Assembly: GCA_041753075.1 (NCBI GenBank)
Contig: JBGSVE010000137.1
Location: 1-64,000 of the forward strand
DNA: 64,000 nucleotides
From: UBA6163 sp041753075
GTDB taxonomy: Bacteria > Planctomycetota > Planctomycetia > Pirellulales > Pirellulaceae
Direction: 5' to 3'
Below the pieces are notes generated by a model, which was not told the DNA's origin, ran no database searches, and was given only the letters and a program-made list of their open reading frames with translations. Position 1 is the stretch's first letter. Each line of letters opens with the position of its first letter. The position numbers and the translations under genes were made by a program. This document shows positions 16,893 to 25,959 of this stretch, piece after piece.

Positions 16893-18380
16893 CTAGTGAA
16901 TTGCTCCACCAGACAACGCATCGGACGGATATGCATGCATACCGTGTTCCGACACATCCAAACCAGCCTGCTCGTCCTCTGCGGAAACTCGCAACATGCC
17001 AATCGCCTTGAGCACAAAGAACAGGGCAAACATCGTAACGAACGCCCAGATTGCAATCACCGCAGTTCCATAAATCTGGACGGTTAGGAATGCACTGCGA
17101 GTCAATTCAACATCATCAACCGAAGTCGGGTTGCCGAAAATTCCTGTCGCAATGCCGCCCCAGACTCCGCACATTCCGTGAACGGGAAACGCTCCTACCG
17201 GATCATCAATCTTCAGCTTGTCAAGCAAGACCGTGCCGAGTACCACGATTACACCCGCCACAGCACCAATGATCAAAGCCGAAACTTGGTCAACGCGATC
17301 GCAATTGGCTGTGATTCCAACCAAGCCGGCGAGCGCACCGTTGAGAGCCATGGTTAGGTCTGGTTTGCCGAACATCGCCCAGGCGGTCGCCAACGCGATA
17401 ACCGCTCCCATCGCACCCGATAACGTGGTGGTAAGAGCAATGTAAGTCGTTGCTTCAGCATTCGCCGCACCGTAATAGGTTAACTGGCTACCGGGATTGA
17501 AGCCGTACCAACCGACCCACAGAATAAATACGCCAAGTGCCGCAAACGCAATGTTGTGTCCGGGAATCGGCACACTCTTGCCATCTGCGGTGTAGCGGCC
17601 AAGTCGCGGCCCCAGCAGCATTGCGCCGGCTAAGCCGGCAAAGCCACCCACTGCGTGAACCACAACCGAGCCGGCAAAATCATGGAACCCCATATCATTC
17701 AGAAACCCGTAGCCCCATTTCCAAGAACCACTGATTGGGTAAACCAACCCTGTGATAAATGCGCTGTAGATGAGGTAAGCATGAAACTTCATCCGCCCCG
17801 CAACCGCACCGGACACGATCGTTGCCGCCGTCGCGGCGAAGGCTACTTGGAACATGAAATCAGCACTGTTGCTCCAGCCAACATCGTAATTCGGCGCGTC
17901 GTTATCACGAGTCACCATTGAACCACTAAAGCCGAACAGTTCCTTACCGCCAAACCCAATCCAAGCATCTCCGGGATACATGATCCCGTAGCCCACAAAC
18001 AGGTACAGCAATACACCAACCGCCAAGTCCAGCAAATTTTTCGCCAAAATATTGATCGTGTTCTTGGCTGAGTTCAAACCGACTTCGACCATCGCGAAAC
18101 CAGCTTGCATAAACAAGACCAGGACCGCACAGAGGAACATGAAAAGCGTATTCATGGTGTAAGACAGCTCTGTCGGATCGACCGGAGCCACCGCTTCAGC
18201 GGCCTCTTCAGCCACCATTTCGCCGGCGGCAATGTCACCCGCGTCGGCTGCGCCTTCAGCCGCCATGGCCGGTGTTGCATCATCCTGAGCGGACGCTACA
18301 GACGCGAGTGACAAGCCAGCCCCCAACATCCCCACAAGGAGTACTGCACAGAGGGGAAACCCTCGATACCAACTGTTCAT
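16893..18380 (-). CDS. amt: Ammonium transporter Amt
   Basis: The ATG at 18380 gives a 495-residue protein beginning with a signal peptide (MNSWYRGFPLCAVLLVGML to ASVASAQ), an Ala/Glu-rich spacer, then the eleven-helix Amt core. Family landmarks: NTLFMFLCAVLVLFMQAGFAM, GLNSAKNTINILAKNLLD, DFAGSVVVHAVGG (first pore His), LGVFILWVGWYGFNPGS, and DDPVGAFPVHGMCGVWGG (second pore His). Both twin histidines are present, so it should conduct ammonium or ammonia. An upstream GTG at 18506 would add 42 residues lacking signal character and is rejected. The PII gene lies downstream on the same strand. A pair of TTTC(C/G)GAAA palindromes lies 35-83 bp upstream and may be regulatory. Confidence 0.93.
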   Translation of the reverse strand: MNSWYRGFPLCAVLLVGMLGAGLSLASVASAQDDATPAMAAEGAADAGDIAAGEMVAEEAAEAVAPVDPTELSYTMNTLFMFLCAVLVLFMQAGFAMVEVGLNSAKNTINILAKNLLDLAVGVLLYLFVGYGIMYPGDAWIGFGGKELFGFSGSMVTRDNDAPNYDVGWSNSADFMFQVAFAATAATIVSGAVAGRMKFHAYLIYSAFITGLVYPISGSWKWGYGFLNDMGFHDFAGSVVVHAVGGFAGLAGAMLLGPRLGRYTADGKSVPIPGHNIAFAALGVFILWVGWYGFNPGSQLTYYGAANAEATTYIALTTTLSGAMGAVIALATAWAMFGKPDLTMALNGALAGLVGITANCDRVDQVSALIIGAVAGVIVVLGTVLLDKLKIDDPVGAFPVHGMCGVWGGIATGIFGNPTSVDDVELTRSAFLTVQIYGTAVIAIWAFVTMFALFFVLKAIGMLRVSAEDEQAGLDVSEHGMHAYPSDALSGGAIH

Positions 18381-18781
18381 AGAAATCTTCGCCTGCTCAA
18401 AAAGTTTTGAAACCGTTTCCGAAAGCCGCACCGCACTCTTGCAACGCACCCACTTTCGGAAACAAACAACGGCGGTCTCGCACACTTCAACTCCTGCCCG
18501 GGCCAACTAGCGAATCGATCGCGAGCTGAATGTCCAAGTTGACGAACGCTGTCTAAATTCGTGCAATGCAAGATACAGGCCGAAACGCTCGGTCGTCGCG
18601 ATTAAGGGATCGTTAAGATATTGCACAACAAGCACTTAACAATTTTGAAATTTTTACAACCGGGCCTCTCTGTAACGCCAGACCCGATTGGTTCGCCTGA
18701 TAATGTGGCGATACCCTGATTTGTTTGCACAAGCGTTGGGCAAACGAAAAAAACCGCAGCGGGACAGGTTTAGGCCCAGGA
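18381..18781. other. Upstream region of amt
   Basis: This 400-bp region lies between amt and the kinase gene, both on the minus strand. It holds the amt promoter and the kinase 3' end. The notable element is the inverted repeat at 18415-18463 (listed separately). An AT-rich patch at about 18600-18660 is a plausible promoter zone for amt, but no sigma-54 GG-N10-GC element was found on inspection. No coding sequence is supported. Confidence 0.4.
18415..18463. promoter_or_regulatory. Perfect 11-bp inverted repeat in the amt leader
   Basis: GTTTCCGAAAG at 18415-18425 and CTTTCGGAAAC at 18453-18463 are exact reverse complements separated by 27 bases. Each arm also contains its own near-palindrome, TTTC(C/G)GAAA, so the element could be two operator sites about 38 bp apart or a long mRNA hairpin just ahead of the amt start at 18380. 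Confidence 0.5.
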
Positions 18782-20287
18782 CTAATAGGTGCCGATTTGG
18801 CGACGCGGCGTTCCGGCCAACAGCGTCATGATGGCACCACGCAGATCGCGGGCCTTGAGCGGCAGCGGGAGAATCTTGCGGTGGACACCGCGACGTGCTT
18901 CGCCAATGATTTTTTCTTGCCGACGATCGGCCAACAAGATGGTTGGCACCTCCGAGGTGTGTTCGTTATTAGCAAACGAGTTATGCGCCTCGAGGGCCAG
19001 CGAGCCAAGCTCGGCGGCGGAGAAGATTACTAAGTCCGCTGGGAAAATATCGCCCGGAATAAAACGATCCAGCGCGCGATTCGGATTGGAAAGAATCAAA
19101 ACACGATAGCCCTTTGACTTCAGGCGATCGCGAATCGCATTCTGCAGCTCAGCTTTGCTCTCAACTAACATCACCACGCGGCCTTCGCCCTCGTCCAATG
19201 GGCCATCGTCGTCTTCGTAATGAGGAACCTCACCGGTTTCGGTGACAATCGACTGGCGCTCGCCTTTCTCGATGCGTTCGAGCGCTTTTTTTATTTCGGA
19301 CTGCATCTCAGCGGCCGATTGGAATCGTTTTTCAGGATCGAATTCCAACGCGCGGCTGACAATATGATTCAGCGGCGGCGGGACATCAGGCACAAGTTCG
19401 TGAAGCGGCTTGATTTGCATAAACCGAGTGACGTTAAGTCGTTGCAGGCGGTCGCGAGTTTCGGTTAACGCGGGAATTCCGGCGACCATGTGGTAGAGCA
19501 TGTTGCCGGCGAAATAAAGATCGCTGCGTGGGTCGTCTTTGCGCACCCCGGTTCCTCGCTCCAGCGCCGCATAGTCGATCGCGCGAGCATTGGGACAATC
19601 AGCAATTTGGTCTGGGTTCGCACGATCAGCGAGCGCCGCCAAGCCAAAGTCCACCAACTTCGCGCGACCATCGCTGGCCACCAGCACGTTTGACAATTTC
19701 ATATCGCGGTGAGAGATTCCGAATCGCGCCGCGTATTCCAATGCCGAAGAAACATCGAGCAATAATTTCAGCGCGGTGAGCGGGTCAACGGTTTTGCGCA
19801 ATCGAACCAACTCGCGCAAAGTTTGGCCTTCGACAAATTCCATTACCATGTAGGGATTTCGGACGTCGGGATCAACGGCATAGATGCTGACGATATTGGG
19901 ATGTCGCAGGCGCAGACCCATGCGTGCCTCGCGCAAAAATTGGTCGAGTTGATCAGTTTGATCACGAAACCGCTTTCGCAGGACTTTAATCGCGAACGCT
20001 TCGTTGTCGCCGCGGGAGGCACGATAAACGCGCGCGAACGTACCGGCACCAATTAAATACAGGACCTTGTATTCGCCATAGAAAAATCCGGTGCGATCAC
20101 CCTTGAGAATTTTGTCGGCTTGGAGGGTTGTTAACAAACCGCGCCGCTGCATGACGCGAACCAGCTCGCTGACCGTCACTTCTTGGCTGCCGAGTTCCGA
20201 CCGCGCCTGCTCGACCTGAATAGTCTCGGCCAAGCCCGAGCCAATGACTCGCTGCATAAACTGATCGGGCGTGAGTTGCTCGGCCAT
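18782..20287 (-). CDS. Serine/threonine protein kinase with degenerate receiver domain
   Basis: A 501-residue protein. Residues 1-65 form a helical segment found ahead of planctomycete kinases. The Hanks-type kinase domain spans about 68-330: glycine loop LIGAGTFARVYRA, ATP lysine in FAIKVLRKRF, catalytic loop HRDMKLSNVL, and DFG in KLVDFGLAAL; all key residues are intact. An acidic linker (HYEDDDGPLDEGEG) leads to residues 377-500, which have the strand-helix pattern of a response-regulator receiver (VVMLVESKAELQNAIRDRL, ADLVIFSAAELG, VPTILLADRR, HRKILPLPLKARDL) but lack the phosphoacceptor Asp and the conserved Lys. No membrane helix is present, so it is cytoplasmic. It probably phosphorylates unknown targets under control of the pseudo-receiver. 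Confidence 0.85.
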   Translation of the reverse strand: MAEQLTPDQFMQRVIGSGLAETIQVEQARSELGSQEVTVSELVRVMQRRGLLTTLQADKILKGDRTGFFYGEYKVLYLIGAGTFARVYRASRGDNEAFAIKVLRKRFRDQTDQLDQFLREARMGLRLRHPNIVSIYAVDPDVRNPYMVMEFVEGQTLRELVRLRKTVDPLTALKLLLDVSSALEYAARFGISHRDMKLSNVLVASDGRAKLVDFGLAALADRANPDQIADCPNARAIDYAALERGTGVRKDDPRSDLYFAGNMLYHMVAGIPALTETRDRLQRLNVTRFMQIKPLHELVPDVPPPLNHIVSRALEFDPEKRFQSAAEMQSEIKKALERIEKGERQSIVTETGEVPHYEDDDGPLDEGEGRVVMLVESKAELQNAIRDRLKSKGYRVLILSNPNRALDRFIPGDIFPADLVIFSAAELGSLALEAHNSFANNEHTSEVPTILLADRRQEKIIGEARRGVHRKILPLPLKARDLRGAIMTLLAGTPRRQIGTY

Positions 20288-20473
20288 GGGCTCGTGGGGA
20301 TGCTAATGAGTCGATAAACAGAAAGAGGTGCCGTGCTGCCATGTGCGTCACGCCACCTCAATCATATTACTCATCAACCCTACTAGTCGCCAAACGCAAC
20401 TAGGGCGAAGCCGCGAAACTTTTTGCCGTTTCTGGGATGCCGGGGTATTTCACGGCATATTCGGCACCGGCAA

Positions 20474-20830
20474 TCAATCGGTTAGGCGCTTTAGCGCTGA
20501 AAGAGTGGCCATTGCGTTATCGATACCGCCCAGTTCCTTGACCAAGCCTTTGGCCTTGACCAGGCTGTCAATAGAAATCGAAACCGCTTTCTTGGCGGTT
20601 ACTGGCGGACGACCTGGGCCCGGCTTGGCGGCGGTACGAGGTGCCGCCTTGACGGTCTTTTTCTTCTTGCCCATCGTCGTCGAACGAATGGTGCTGATGA
20701 AAGCCGTGGACACATCAAGTCCTGCTTTCTTCAATTCCGCAGCGACTTCCTTTGGTTTCGCCGTTGGATTCGCCGTGTAGTAATCACGGATCGCTTGTGA
20801 CTTGTTTGGTCCGCTGGATTTCTTGGCCAT
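20474..20830 (-). CDS. Small basic protein with helical domain and AT-hook-like motif
   Basis: A 118-residue basic protein. Residues 6-45 (SGPNKSQAIRDYYTANP to KKAGLDVSTAFISTIR) look like a small helical, HTH-like domain that is common in planctomycete hypotheticals. The middle is Lys-rich (MGKKKKTVKA) with PGPGRPP, which resembles an AT-hook core (GRP). The C-terminal 40 residues form an amphipathic helix pattern (SIDSLVKAKGLVKELGGID). The composition suggests nucleic-acid binding, possibly a nucleoid or regulatory protein; this is inference. A GTTGCTC/GAGCAAC hairpin lies about 65 bp upstream, near 20892-20910. Confidence 0.65.
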   Translation of the reverse strand: MAKKSSGPNKSQAIRDYYTANPTAKPKEVAAELKKAGLDVSTAFISTIRSTTMGKKKKTVKAAPRTAAKPGPGRPPVTAKKAVSISIDSLVKAKGLVKELGGIDNAMATLSALKRLTD

Positions 20831-21098
20831 CTTGTAGTTGCCTTTTGTCTGACCCCGCAGGGCCGAAAAGAATGTTATGCAAGTTGCTCACCGCGAGCAA
20901 CATTGCTCATCCATCCGTGCCAGGGAAACTTCATACGACAAGAAACACTTTCGTAATCGTTCAGCCAAATCCTTTAGGGCTTTAATAGTTTGGAACTATA
21001 GAGCGTTTTTCGTGCGATACTAGGGGGACTGGATAGAAAACCCAGACATTCTATCCACAACGAATCTTGACATTGCAGACGCTCTAGGGTGTCGATCA

Positions 21099-23117
21099 TT
21101 ACATGCGCGTGACGACATCGATTCCCAGCAGTTGGAGTCCGGTACGAATGACCTGACCCGTTGCTGCAACCAACGCCAACCGTGAACTCACTAAACTTGC
21201 ATCGTCGGCTTTGAGTACCGGGCATGCATCATTAAATACGGCGTACAACTTGGCGGTTTCGTATAGATAGTCGACCAAGAAGTTCGGTGCGTAATCCGCG
21301 CGAACTTGCTCGAGCGATTCGCCCAGCCGCAATAGTTGCAACATCATCGCACGCTCGGCTGAATGCGAAATCAATAACGTGGGCTGGCTTTGGCGGATTT
21401 GGGTTTCCGTTGTATTTCCGCGAGTCAGAATGCCTTGGACCCGCGCATAGGCGTATTGCACATAGGCGCTCGTATTGCCATCAAGAGCCACCATTTTTTC
21501 TAAGTCAAATTTGTAATCGCTTGAGCGATGATGCGACAAATCGGCATACTTGATTGCTCCGTGCCCAACCACGCTGGCAATTTCTTGCTGCTCGGCATCG
21601 GTAAGTGGTGGATCGATACGGTTCGTTCGGCCAGGGTCACATACCACCGCTAGGGCACGCGCGACGGCATCATCAAGCAATGATTCCAGGCCGATCGAAG
21701 TCCCGCTGCGGGTTTTGAATGGTTTGCCATCGCTGCCCAAAACCGTTCCGAATTGAACGTGGACTAAGCGGGTGGCCGAAAAACCCATCTTCTTGGCGAC
21801 GGCAAAAAGTTTTTCAAAGTGCTCGCTTTGACGCGAATCCACTACATAAAGAATCTCATCCGCGGCAAACTGCTCCCGTCGATACTCCAGCGTCGCCAGG
21901 TCGGTTGTCGCGTATAAAAACGCGCCATCACGTTTCTGGACGATCATCGGCGAGTCAAATTCAGGCATAAATACACAGACGGCACCGTCGGAGTCGACGG
22001 CCAACCCATCGGCCCGTAGCTTGGCCACGACGCCCGGCAGTTGAGGGTGATAGAAGCTTTCGCCGAGTGTGTAATCGAACTTGATTTTCAGCCGCGCATA
22101 GACACGATTGATTTCATCCTTACAAGCCGGCAGGAATCGTTGCCAAAGTTCTAGATTGGCCACGTCGCCTTCATGTAACTTGGCGGTTTCTTCAAGTACG
22201 GCGCTGCGAATTTCGGCATGTGATTCAGCGACCTGATTCATCGCCGGGTCGCCCTTGATGGCTGCGATCGCGGCGGTAAGTTTCTCCCATTGCTCGGTGG
22301 CGTTTTGAAGCTTTTTCTGGGCAGCGTGCAGCAATTTTTCGGCCGGCTTGACCAGTTTGGGGTCGCTCGCTGCGGCCAGCGATCTTTGTGCAAGTTCGAC
22401 TGCGCTTTGTGTGAGGTCAACGGCATCGCGGGCCGCGGATAGTCCTGCGAGCGACGCGTGGTATTCGATCAATCGATTGACCAAACGATATAGCCGCGAC
22501 AACTCCGCCACGGGCGCGGCCTGCAATGCCACATCGTCGCCGAAGTGCTTGTAGCCATAGATGATCATGCCGAACTGGGTACCCCAGTCGCCGAGGTGAT
22601 TGTCGGTAATCACGCGATCCCCAAGAAACCGCAACACGCTCGCCAGTGCATCGCCAATCACGGTGCTGCGTATGTGCCCAACGTGCATCGGTTTAGCAAC
22701 ATTGGGACCGGAGTAGTCAATTACGACTGTCTGCGGTTTGGCAATCGGCGTGACGCCCAACCGCGAATCGTTCAACAGCGTCGCAACGCCCGCAGTCAGA
22801 TAATCATCGCGTAGGCGCAAGTTGATGAACCCAGGTCCGGCAATCGCAGGCGGCTCACAAATATCCGCAACACTTAATAGCGTGACCACTTGATCGGCGA
22901 TTCCTCGCGGATTGGAACCGAATGCCTTTGCCATTGGCATCGCGCAATTGGCTTGGTAGTCGCCATGACGCGAATCCGTCGTCGGACGAACCATGTTGGC
23001 GTAGCTGGCGATTTCGTCAGCACTCATTGATGACATCGAGGGCGACAGCGACGACTCGTCGGCCATTCTTTGCAAAGCGGCGGCCATGCGCTGGCGCAGC
23101 AAGTCGATGATCTGCAT
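21099..23117 (-). CDS. argS: Arginyl-tRNA synthetase
   Basis: A 672-residue class I aminoacyl-tRNA synthetase. The N-terminal tRNA-binding domain (RHGDYQANCAMPMAKAFG) is followed by the HIGH-type motif in SGPNVAKPMHVGHIRST and HLGDWGTQFGMIIYGY. The region that replaces KMSKS reads GTVLGSDGKPFKTRSG, the usual variant for ArgRS. The C-terminal DALR anticodon-binding domain includes NTSAYVQYAYARVQGI. It charges tRNA-Arg in the cytoplasm. The protein is about 95 residues longer than E. coli ArgS because of a helical, Ala/Gln/Lys-rich insertion (about residues 230-320). It starts one base after the rsfS stop, so the two are cotranscribed. A GGATAGAA/TTCTATCC stem lies about 50 bp after the stop. 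Confidence 0.95.
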   Translation of the reverse strand: MQIIDLLRQRMAAALQRMADESSLSPSMSSMSADEIASYANMVRPTTDSRHGDYQANCAMPMAKAFGSNPRGIADQVVTLLSVADICEPPAIAGPGFINLRLRDDYLTAGVATLLNDSRLGVTPIAKPQTVVIDYSGPNVAKPMHVGHIRSTVIGDALASVLRFLGDRVITDNHLGDWGTQFGMIIYGYKHFGDDVALQAAPVAELSRLYRLVNRLIEYHASLAGLSAARDAVDLTQSAVELAQRSLAAASDPKLVKPAEKLLHAAQKKLQNATEQWEKLTAAIAAIKGDPAMNQVAESHAEIRSAVLEETAKLHEGDVANLELWQRFLPACKDEINRVYARLKIKFDYTLGESFYHPQLPGVVAKLRADGLAVDSDGAVCVFMPEFDSPMIVQKRDGAFLYATTDLATLEYRREQFAADEILYVVDSRQSEHFEKLFAVAKKMGFSATRLVHVQFGTVLGSDGKPFKTRSGTSIGLESLLDDAVARALAVVCDPGRTNRIDPPLTDAEQQEIASVVGHGAIKYADLSHHRSSDYKFDLEKMVALDGNTSAYVQYAYARVQGILTRGNTTETQIRQSQPTLLISHSAERAMMLQLLRLGESLEQVRADYAPNFLVDYLYETAKLYAVFNDACPVLKADDASLVSSRLALVAATGQVIRTGLQLLGIDVVTRM

Positions 23118-23118
23118 C

Positions 23119-23661
23119 TCAGTGATCCGAACCGGTCGAAGTTCGCGAATTACTCAGACCTAATTCCGCCAGGGGAATTTCCCTGGCATCGGCCCACAGC
23201 GATTCCAGGTCGTAGTAGGAACGAGTTTCTTCGTCGAACAAGTGGATCACGACATTGCCATAATCGAGCACGATCCAGCGGCTATCCTCATAGCCCTCGA
23301 TACCCAATCGCTTATCGCCCAACTCTTTTTCAAGCGCGTCGTCGATCTGTTCGCTGATGGCGTGCAATTGGCGTCGGCTGGTACCGGTGGCGATGACAAA
23401 ATAATCAAACAGAGCCGTCTGGTCACACACGTCGAGCACCATGACTTCGGTGCCATTGTTTTCAATCGCCACGCGCGCGGCGTTCTTGGCCATCAGCAGG
23501 CTGTATTTTTTAACCGATTCGTCGCGCCCAACTGGCCCGTCTCCGGTCTCTTCGCCCGGCGGCACCTGCGACAATGCCGGACGGATGAAGCGATCAATGT
23601 TGGGTGACGACGGGACAGGAATCGGTTTGGCATCGTCGCGGTCTGGTTCTTCTGTGTTCAT
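23119..23661 (-). CDS. rsfS: Ribosome silencing factor RsfS
   Basis: A 180-residue protein of the Iojap/RsfS family (DUF143). The core, from about residue 50, shows DYFVIATGTSRRQLHAISEQ, GIEGYEDSRWIVLDYGNVV and HLFDEETRSYYDLESLW, which are family signatures. RsfS binds ribosomal protein uL14 and blocks subunit joining when nutrients are low. The N-terminal 50 residues are proline-rich (DAKPIPVPSSPN) and longer than in typical members of about 105-130 residues; an internal start at Met54 (MAKNAARVAIENN) is possible. It directly precedes argS with a one-base gap. Confidence 0.9.
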   Translation of the reverse strand: MNTEEPDRDDAKPIPVPSSPNIDRFIRPALSQVPPGEETGDGPVGRDESVKKYSLLMAKNAARVAIENNGTEVMVLDVCDQTALFDYFVIATGTSRRQLHAISEQIDDALEKELGDKRLGIEGYEDSRWIVLDYGNVVIHLFDEETRSYYDLESLWADAREIPLAELGLSNSRTSTGSDH

Positions 23662-23776
23662 AAGGTTACAAATTCTAGGCTTTGCGGCGGTTGCCGTAAA
23701 CTACTCGCCGACTTGCCTGGGCCTAATAGTAGACAACCCAAAGCCCAATGTTCTTCAAGAAAAAAGAGTGATTGCC

Positions 23777-24250
<474 letters not shown>

Positions 24251-24251
24251 C

Positions 24252-25838
24252 CTACAACGTTGGCCCGACGGTCCATGGCACAAACTCATTGTCGCCGAGA
24301 CCTAGTTGTTCGCTGGCGGTCCGTTGGCCGCTGGCGACCTGTAACGCAAATTCAAAAAACTGGTCGCCGACGTCTTGGATCGCAGCACCTTGAATGATTG
24401 AACCGGCATCCAAGTCCATGTCTTCTCGCATGTTTTCGAACAGGACTGAGTTGCTGGCGATCTTGATGGACGGAACGGGTTTGCATCCGTAACAGCTACC
24501 GCGACCGGTCGTAAACAGGATCAAGTTGGCACCGCCGGCAACTTTGCCCGTGATGCTGGCCGGGTCAAAGCCGGGTGTGTCCATCACGCCCAAGCCGGCA
24601 ACATCGATCGCTTCGGCATACTGATAGACAGCTTCAAGCGCCGTCGAACCGCTTTTGGAAACCGCACCGAGCGATTTTTCGGTGATCGTCGTCAAGCCAC
24701 CGGCTTTGTTTCCGATCGAGGGATTGTTGTCGATTTGGCTTCCATACATGGCGACATGTTGCTTCCACCACTGAATGCGGTCGAGTAGTTTTTGGGCGAC
24801 CCGTGGCGTGCGGCTGCGTGCAACCAACAGGTGTTCGGCCCCATACAATTCGGTCGTTTCGGACAAGACCGCCTTCCCGCCGCACGCCACCACACGATCG
24901 GCGACGACACCGACGGCCGGGTTGGCGGTGATCCCAGAGTAGCCGTCTGAACCGCCGCACTCCAGCGCCAACGTCAGATGGCTGGCGTCGACGGTCGTTC
25001 GCTGGGCCTGATTAGCCGTATCAAGAATTGATTCGATCCAGCGTTCGGCTTTGTCAATGGTCGCTCGCGTTCCGCCCATTTGCTGCATCGTCATCACGGG
25101 TGTTTGTCCCGATCGCACGAGCGGTCGATCGTCTCGTGTTGTGATGGGAATGATGCGATGTGACTGGGCCAAATAGTCGGACGTCGTTTGTTCGCAACCC
25201 AGTCCGATGACCAACGATCCGCCGACGTTGGGATGATGAATGTATCCGGCCAAGGTGCGTCCGAGCATTTCATGTTTGAGACTTCCATATTGCAATGCAC
25301 AGCCGGTGGTGTGGGTCAGCGCCACGACGCCGTCGACGTTTGGCCAACGCAGCATCCGCTCGGGCGTGAACCGCGCAGCGACCATGCGGCACACCGATGC
25401 GCTGCAATTAACCGTCGAAACCAAACAAACATAATTGCGTGTACCAACGCGTCCGTCGGGGCGAACAAAACCGGCAAAGGTTCGCGATAACGAAGCGGGC
25501 GCGGGCGGCGGCGACGTGGTGGCGACGCTGTCCAGAACCAAATGATTGTCGCCCAAGTTATGGCTGTGGACGTGCTCGCCAGGCAGAATGTCGGCGACCG
25601 CGACGCCAATCGGTTGGCCGTACTTCATCACCGCGGTGCCGCTGGGAATCTCGCTAATACAAACCTTATGGCCCGGCGCGATCGAATTGCCACTTACAGG
25701 GACTCGAATGGGTCGCCCCAGAGCCTTTGGATTAGGAAGCTCAATTGTTTGATCGGGCGTTAATCGCTGGGTCGCAATGGCGACGTTGTCGTTTTCGTGC
25801 AGACGAATCGCGGCGGCAGAAGCGGGAAAAGAGTTCAT
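24252..25838 (-). CDS. Altronate/galactarate dehydratase family protein (SAF + UxaA)
   Basis: A 528-residue protein combining an N-terminal SAF domain (about 20-95; NVAIATQRLTPDQTI to GEHVHSHNL) and a UxaA/GarD-type dehydratase domain (about 110-525). Landmarks include GRVGTRNYVCLVSTVNCSA, THTTGCALQYG, IGLGCEQT, ALECGGSDGYSGITANPA and GRGSCYGCKPVPSIKIASNS. In E. coli UxaA removes water from D-altronate to give 2-keto-3-deoxygluconate in hexuronate breakdown; GarD acts on galactarate. Which sugar acid is used here is not shown, and no other hexuronate gene is nearby. The Cys residues that would ligate the metal are present. It diverges from sucC across a 121-bp spacer. Confidence 0.87.
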   Translation of the reverse strand: MNSFPASAAAIRLHENDNVAIATQRLTPDQTIELPNPKALGRPIRVPVSGNSIAPGHKVCISEIPSGTAVMKYGQPIGVAVADILPGEHVHSHNLGDNHLVLDSVATTSPPPAPASLSRTFAGFVRPDGRVGTRNYVCLVSTVNCSASVCRMVAARFTPERMLRWPNVDGVVALTHTTGCALQYGSLKHEMLGRTLAGYIHHPNVGGSLVIGLGCEQTTSDYLAQSHRIIPITTRDDRPLVRSGQTPVMTMQQMGGTRATIDKAERWIESILDTANQAQRTTVDASHLTLALECGGSDGYSGITANPAVGVVADRVVACGGKAVLSETTELYGAEHLLVARSRTPRVAQKLLDRIQWWKQHVAMYGSQIDNNPSIGNKAGGLTTITEKSLGAVSKSGSTALEAVYQYAEAIDVAGLGVMDTPGFDPASITGKVAGGANLILFTTGRGSCYGCKPVPSIKIASNSVLFENMREDMDLDAGSIIQGAAIQDVGDQFFEFALQVASGQRTASEQLGLGDNEFVPWTVGPTL

Positions 25839-25875
25839 TTGCTGATCTTATACCATGCCGCCGGTGCGCCCACCT

Positions 25876-25903
25876 TTCGACCTGGGGAAGAGGCTCCTAT
25901 ACT
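25876..25903 (+). promoter_or_regulatory. Candidate sigma-70-type promoter for sucCD
   Basis: TTCGAC at 25876-25881 and TATACT at 25898-25903 are separated by 16 bases and lie 57 bases ahead of the sucC start. The -10 element matches five of six consensus bases and the -35 four of six. No competing promoter is obvious in the spacer. Confidence 0.45.
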
Positions 25904-25959
25904 TCGTTCGAAATTGTTTTGGTCGAGTCCTGTAGTGATCTGCGAGCCCGTTATTTCTA

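Noticed and set aside
18600..18660. Sigma-54 promoter for amt
   Set aside because: No GG-N10-GC arrangement matching TGGCAC-N5-TTGC was found on the minus strand in the upstream region.
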